Position numbers and translations under genes: made by a program. A stretch of DNA of 64,000 bases from Streptomyces halstedii (GTDB lineage: Bacteria; Actinomycetota; Actinomycetes; Streptomycetales; Streptomycetaceae): positions 186,001 through 250,000 of the forward strand of contig JOAZ01000002.1 in assembly GCA_000720535.1 (NCBI GenBank), given 5' to 3'. A model generated the notes under the pieces. It was not told where the DNA came from, searched no databases, and worked only from the letters and a program-made list of their open reading frames with translations. Of the stretch, positions 63,190 through 64,000 are shown in pieces; position 1 is the stretch's first letter; each line of letters begins with the position of its first letter.

Positions 63190-64000
63190 ACGACTGCCCC
63201 GCCCACCCCTCAGCCGGGGGCGACAGCCCCGCCCGCCCCGCAGCCGACGCCACGAGCGCAGGCGGCTCCCCGGGCCCCGCCCCGGACGGAACCGGCGGAA
63301 CCGGAGGAACCGGAGGGAGCGCTTCCGGCCACCGCGCCGCTGAGGCGGACCCCGAAGCCGCCCCCGGAACGAACCCCGGAGCCGCCGAGCCCGGCGCCGC
63401 CCCGGCCGCGGAGGCGGGACCCGCCCCCGACGCCGCCCCCGCGCTCTTCACCTGGGAGTTCGCCACCGACCCGTACCCCGCGTACGCCTGGCTCCGCGCG
63501 CACAGCCCCGTGCACCGCACCACGCTGCCCAGCGGGGTCGAGGCCTGGCTGGTGACCCGGTACGAGGACGCCCGGCAGGCGCTCGCCGACGCCAGGCTCT
63601 CCAAGGACCCGGCGCACCACGCCGGTCCGTCCGACGCCAAGGGGAAGACGGGCATCCCGGGGGAGCGCAAGGCGGAGCTGACGACCCATCTGCTGAACAT
63701 CGACCCGCCCGACCACACCCGGCTGCGCCGGCTCGTGTCGAAGGCGTTCACCCCGCGCCGGGTCGCCGCGTTCGCGCCCCGGGTCCAGGAGTTGACGGAC
63801 CGCCTCATCGACGGCTTCGCCGACCGGGGGCAGGCCGACCTCATCCACGACTTCGCCTTCCCGCTCCCCATCTACGCCATCTGCGACCTGCTCGGGGTGC
63901 CGGAGGAGGACCAGGACGACTTCCGGGACTGGGCCGGGATGATGATCCGGCACGGCGGCGGCCCGCGCGGCGGGGTGGCCCGGTCGGTGAAGAAGATGCG
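63186..64000 (+). CDS. Cytochrome P450, 3' end beyond window
   Basis: The visible 271 residues start with an 85-residue Pro/Ala/Gly/Glu-rich extension (for example GGTGGTGGSASG) not usual for bacterial P450s. The P450 fold then starts: FTWEFATDPYPAYAWLRAHSPVH, WLVTRYEDARQALAD, and the conserved DPPDHTRLRRLVSKAFTPRRV (about 175-197), then ELTDRLIDGF and PLPIYAICDLLGVPEEDQDDF. The heme-binding Cys is beyond the window. GTG 63186 overlaps the mazG stop. From memory, the S. coelicolor gene at this position is CYP159A1; the substrate is unknown. Confidence 0.93.
   Translation, partial: MNDCPAHPSAGGDSPARPAADATSAGGSPGPAPDGTGGTGGTGGSASGHRAAEADPEAAPGTNPGAAEPGAAPAAEAGPAPDAAPALFTWEFATDPYPAYAWLRAHSPVHRTTLPSGVEAWLVTRYEDARQALADARLSKDPAHHAGPSDAKGKTGIPGERKAELTTHLLNIDPPDHTRLRRLVSKAFTPRRVAAFAPRVQELTDRLIDGFADRGQADLIHDFAFPLPIYAICDLLGVPEEDQDDFRDWAGMMIRHGGGPRGGVARSVKKM

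Overview
The window reads as one contiguous piece of chromosome from a high-GC actinomycete, almost certainly a Streptomyces. Third codon positions are nearly all G/C, GTG starts are common, and genes are packed in short operons, several with 4-base stop/start overlaps. From memory, the gene order (galTEK, tam/tamR, desaturase/TetR, ppc, pth-rplY-prs-glmU-tRNA-Gln, mfd, mazG, P450) matches the core arm around SCO3094-SCO3154 of S. coelicolor. I see no rRNA, IS element, prophage, CRISPR array or replication origin.

Layout. 0-8 kb holds housekeeping genes: a protein mannosyltransferase (partial), rsmI, a zinc-ribbon protein, tatD, rsmA, ispE and a Uup-type ABC-F ATPase; rpfB, often found between tatD and rsmA in actinobacteria, is absent there. 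8-13 kb has two tandem membrane-anchored PQQ-type beta-propeller proteins and a LuxR-type regulator with a degenerate receiver. 13.2-16 kb is an accessory islet: a PIMT-like methyltransferase behind two tiny overlapping ORFs, facing a Scr1-type XRE regulator with a DUF397 partner. 16-27 kb has the Leloir operon galTEK, a GNAT enzyme, a LuxR response regulator, tamR/tam, a fatty-acid desaturase with its TetR regulator, and ppc. 27-33 kb has a membrane protein, pth, rplY, prs, glmU, tRNA-Gln and an HTH protein. 33-41 kb has an orphan histidine kinase, a DUF981 membrane protein, a deaminase/SUKH cluster and a coiled-coil protein. 41-51 kb has an MFS exporter, a MacB/FtsX-type ABC exporter and mfd. 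51-64 kb holds regulators, two lipoproteins, a DNA-methylase-like protein, a membrane protein coupled to a Ser/Thr kinase, a SurA-like lipoprotein, mazG and the start of a cytochrome P450.

How genes work together: galTEK converts galactose to UDP-glucose and glucose-1-phosphate. prs and glmU supply PRPP and UDP-GlcNAc beside two translation genes. tam and tamR form a divergent pair for detoxifying trans-aconitate. The desaturase and its downstream TetR form a membrane-lipid feedback unit. The 35-40 kb cluster pairs two deaminase-fold domains with three SUKH domains and one Imm35-like domain, as in polymorphic toxin/immunity systems.

Best candidates for new biology: (1) the 13.2-16 kb methyltransferase/short-peptide islet, which looks like an aspartimide-forming RiPP locus; (2) the deaminase/SUKH cluster; (3) three palindromes repeated every 23 bp upstream of the membrane-protein/kinase operon, with a related palindrome upstream of the SurA-like gene; (4) a methylase-like protein with an altered catalytic motif and a fused HsdS-like tail. 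Many genes here (at least nine) also appear to be leaderless, with a TANNNT hexamer 6-8 nt before the start codon. All functional statements rest on motifs read by eye; no database search was run.
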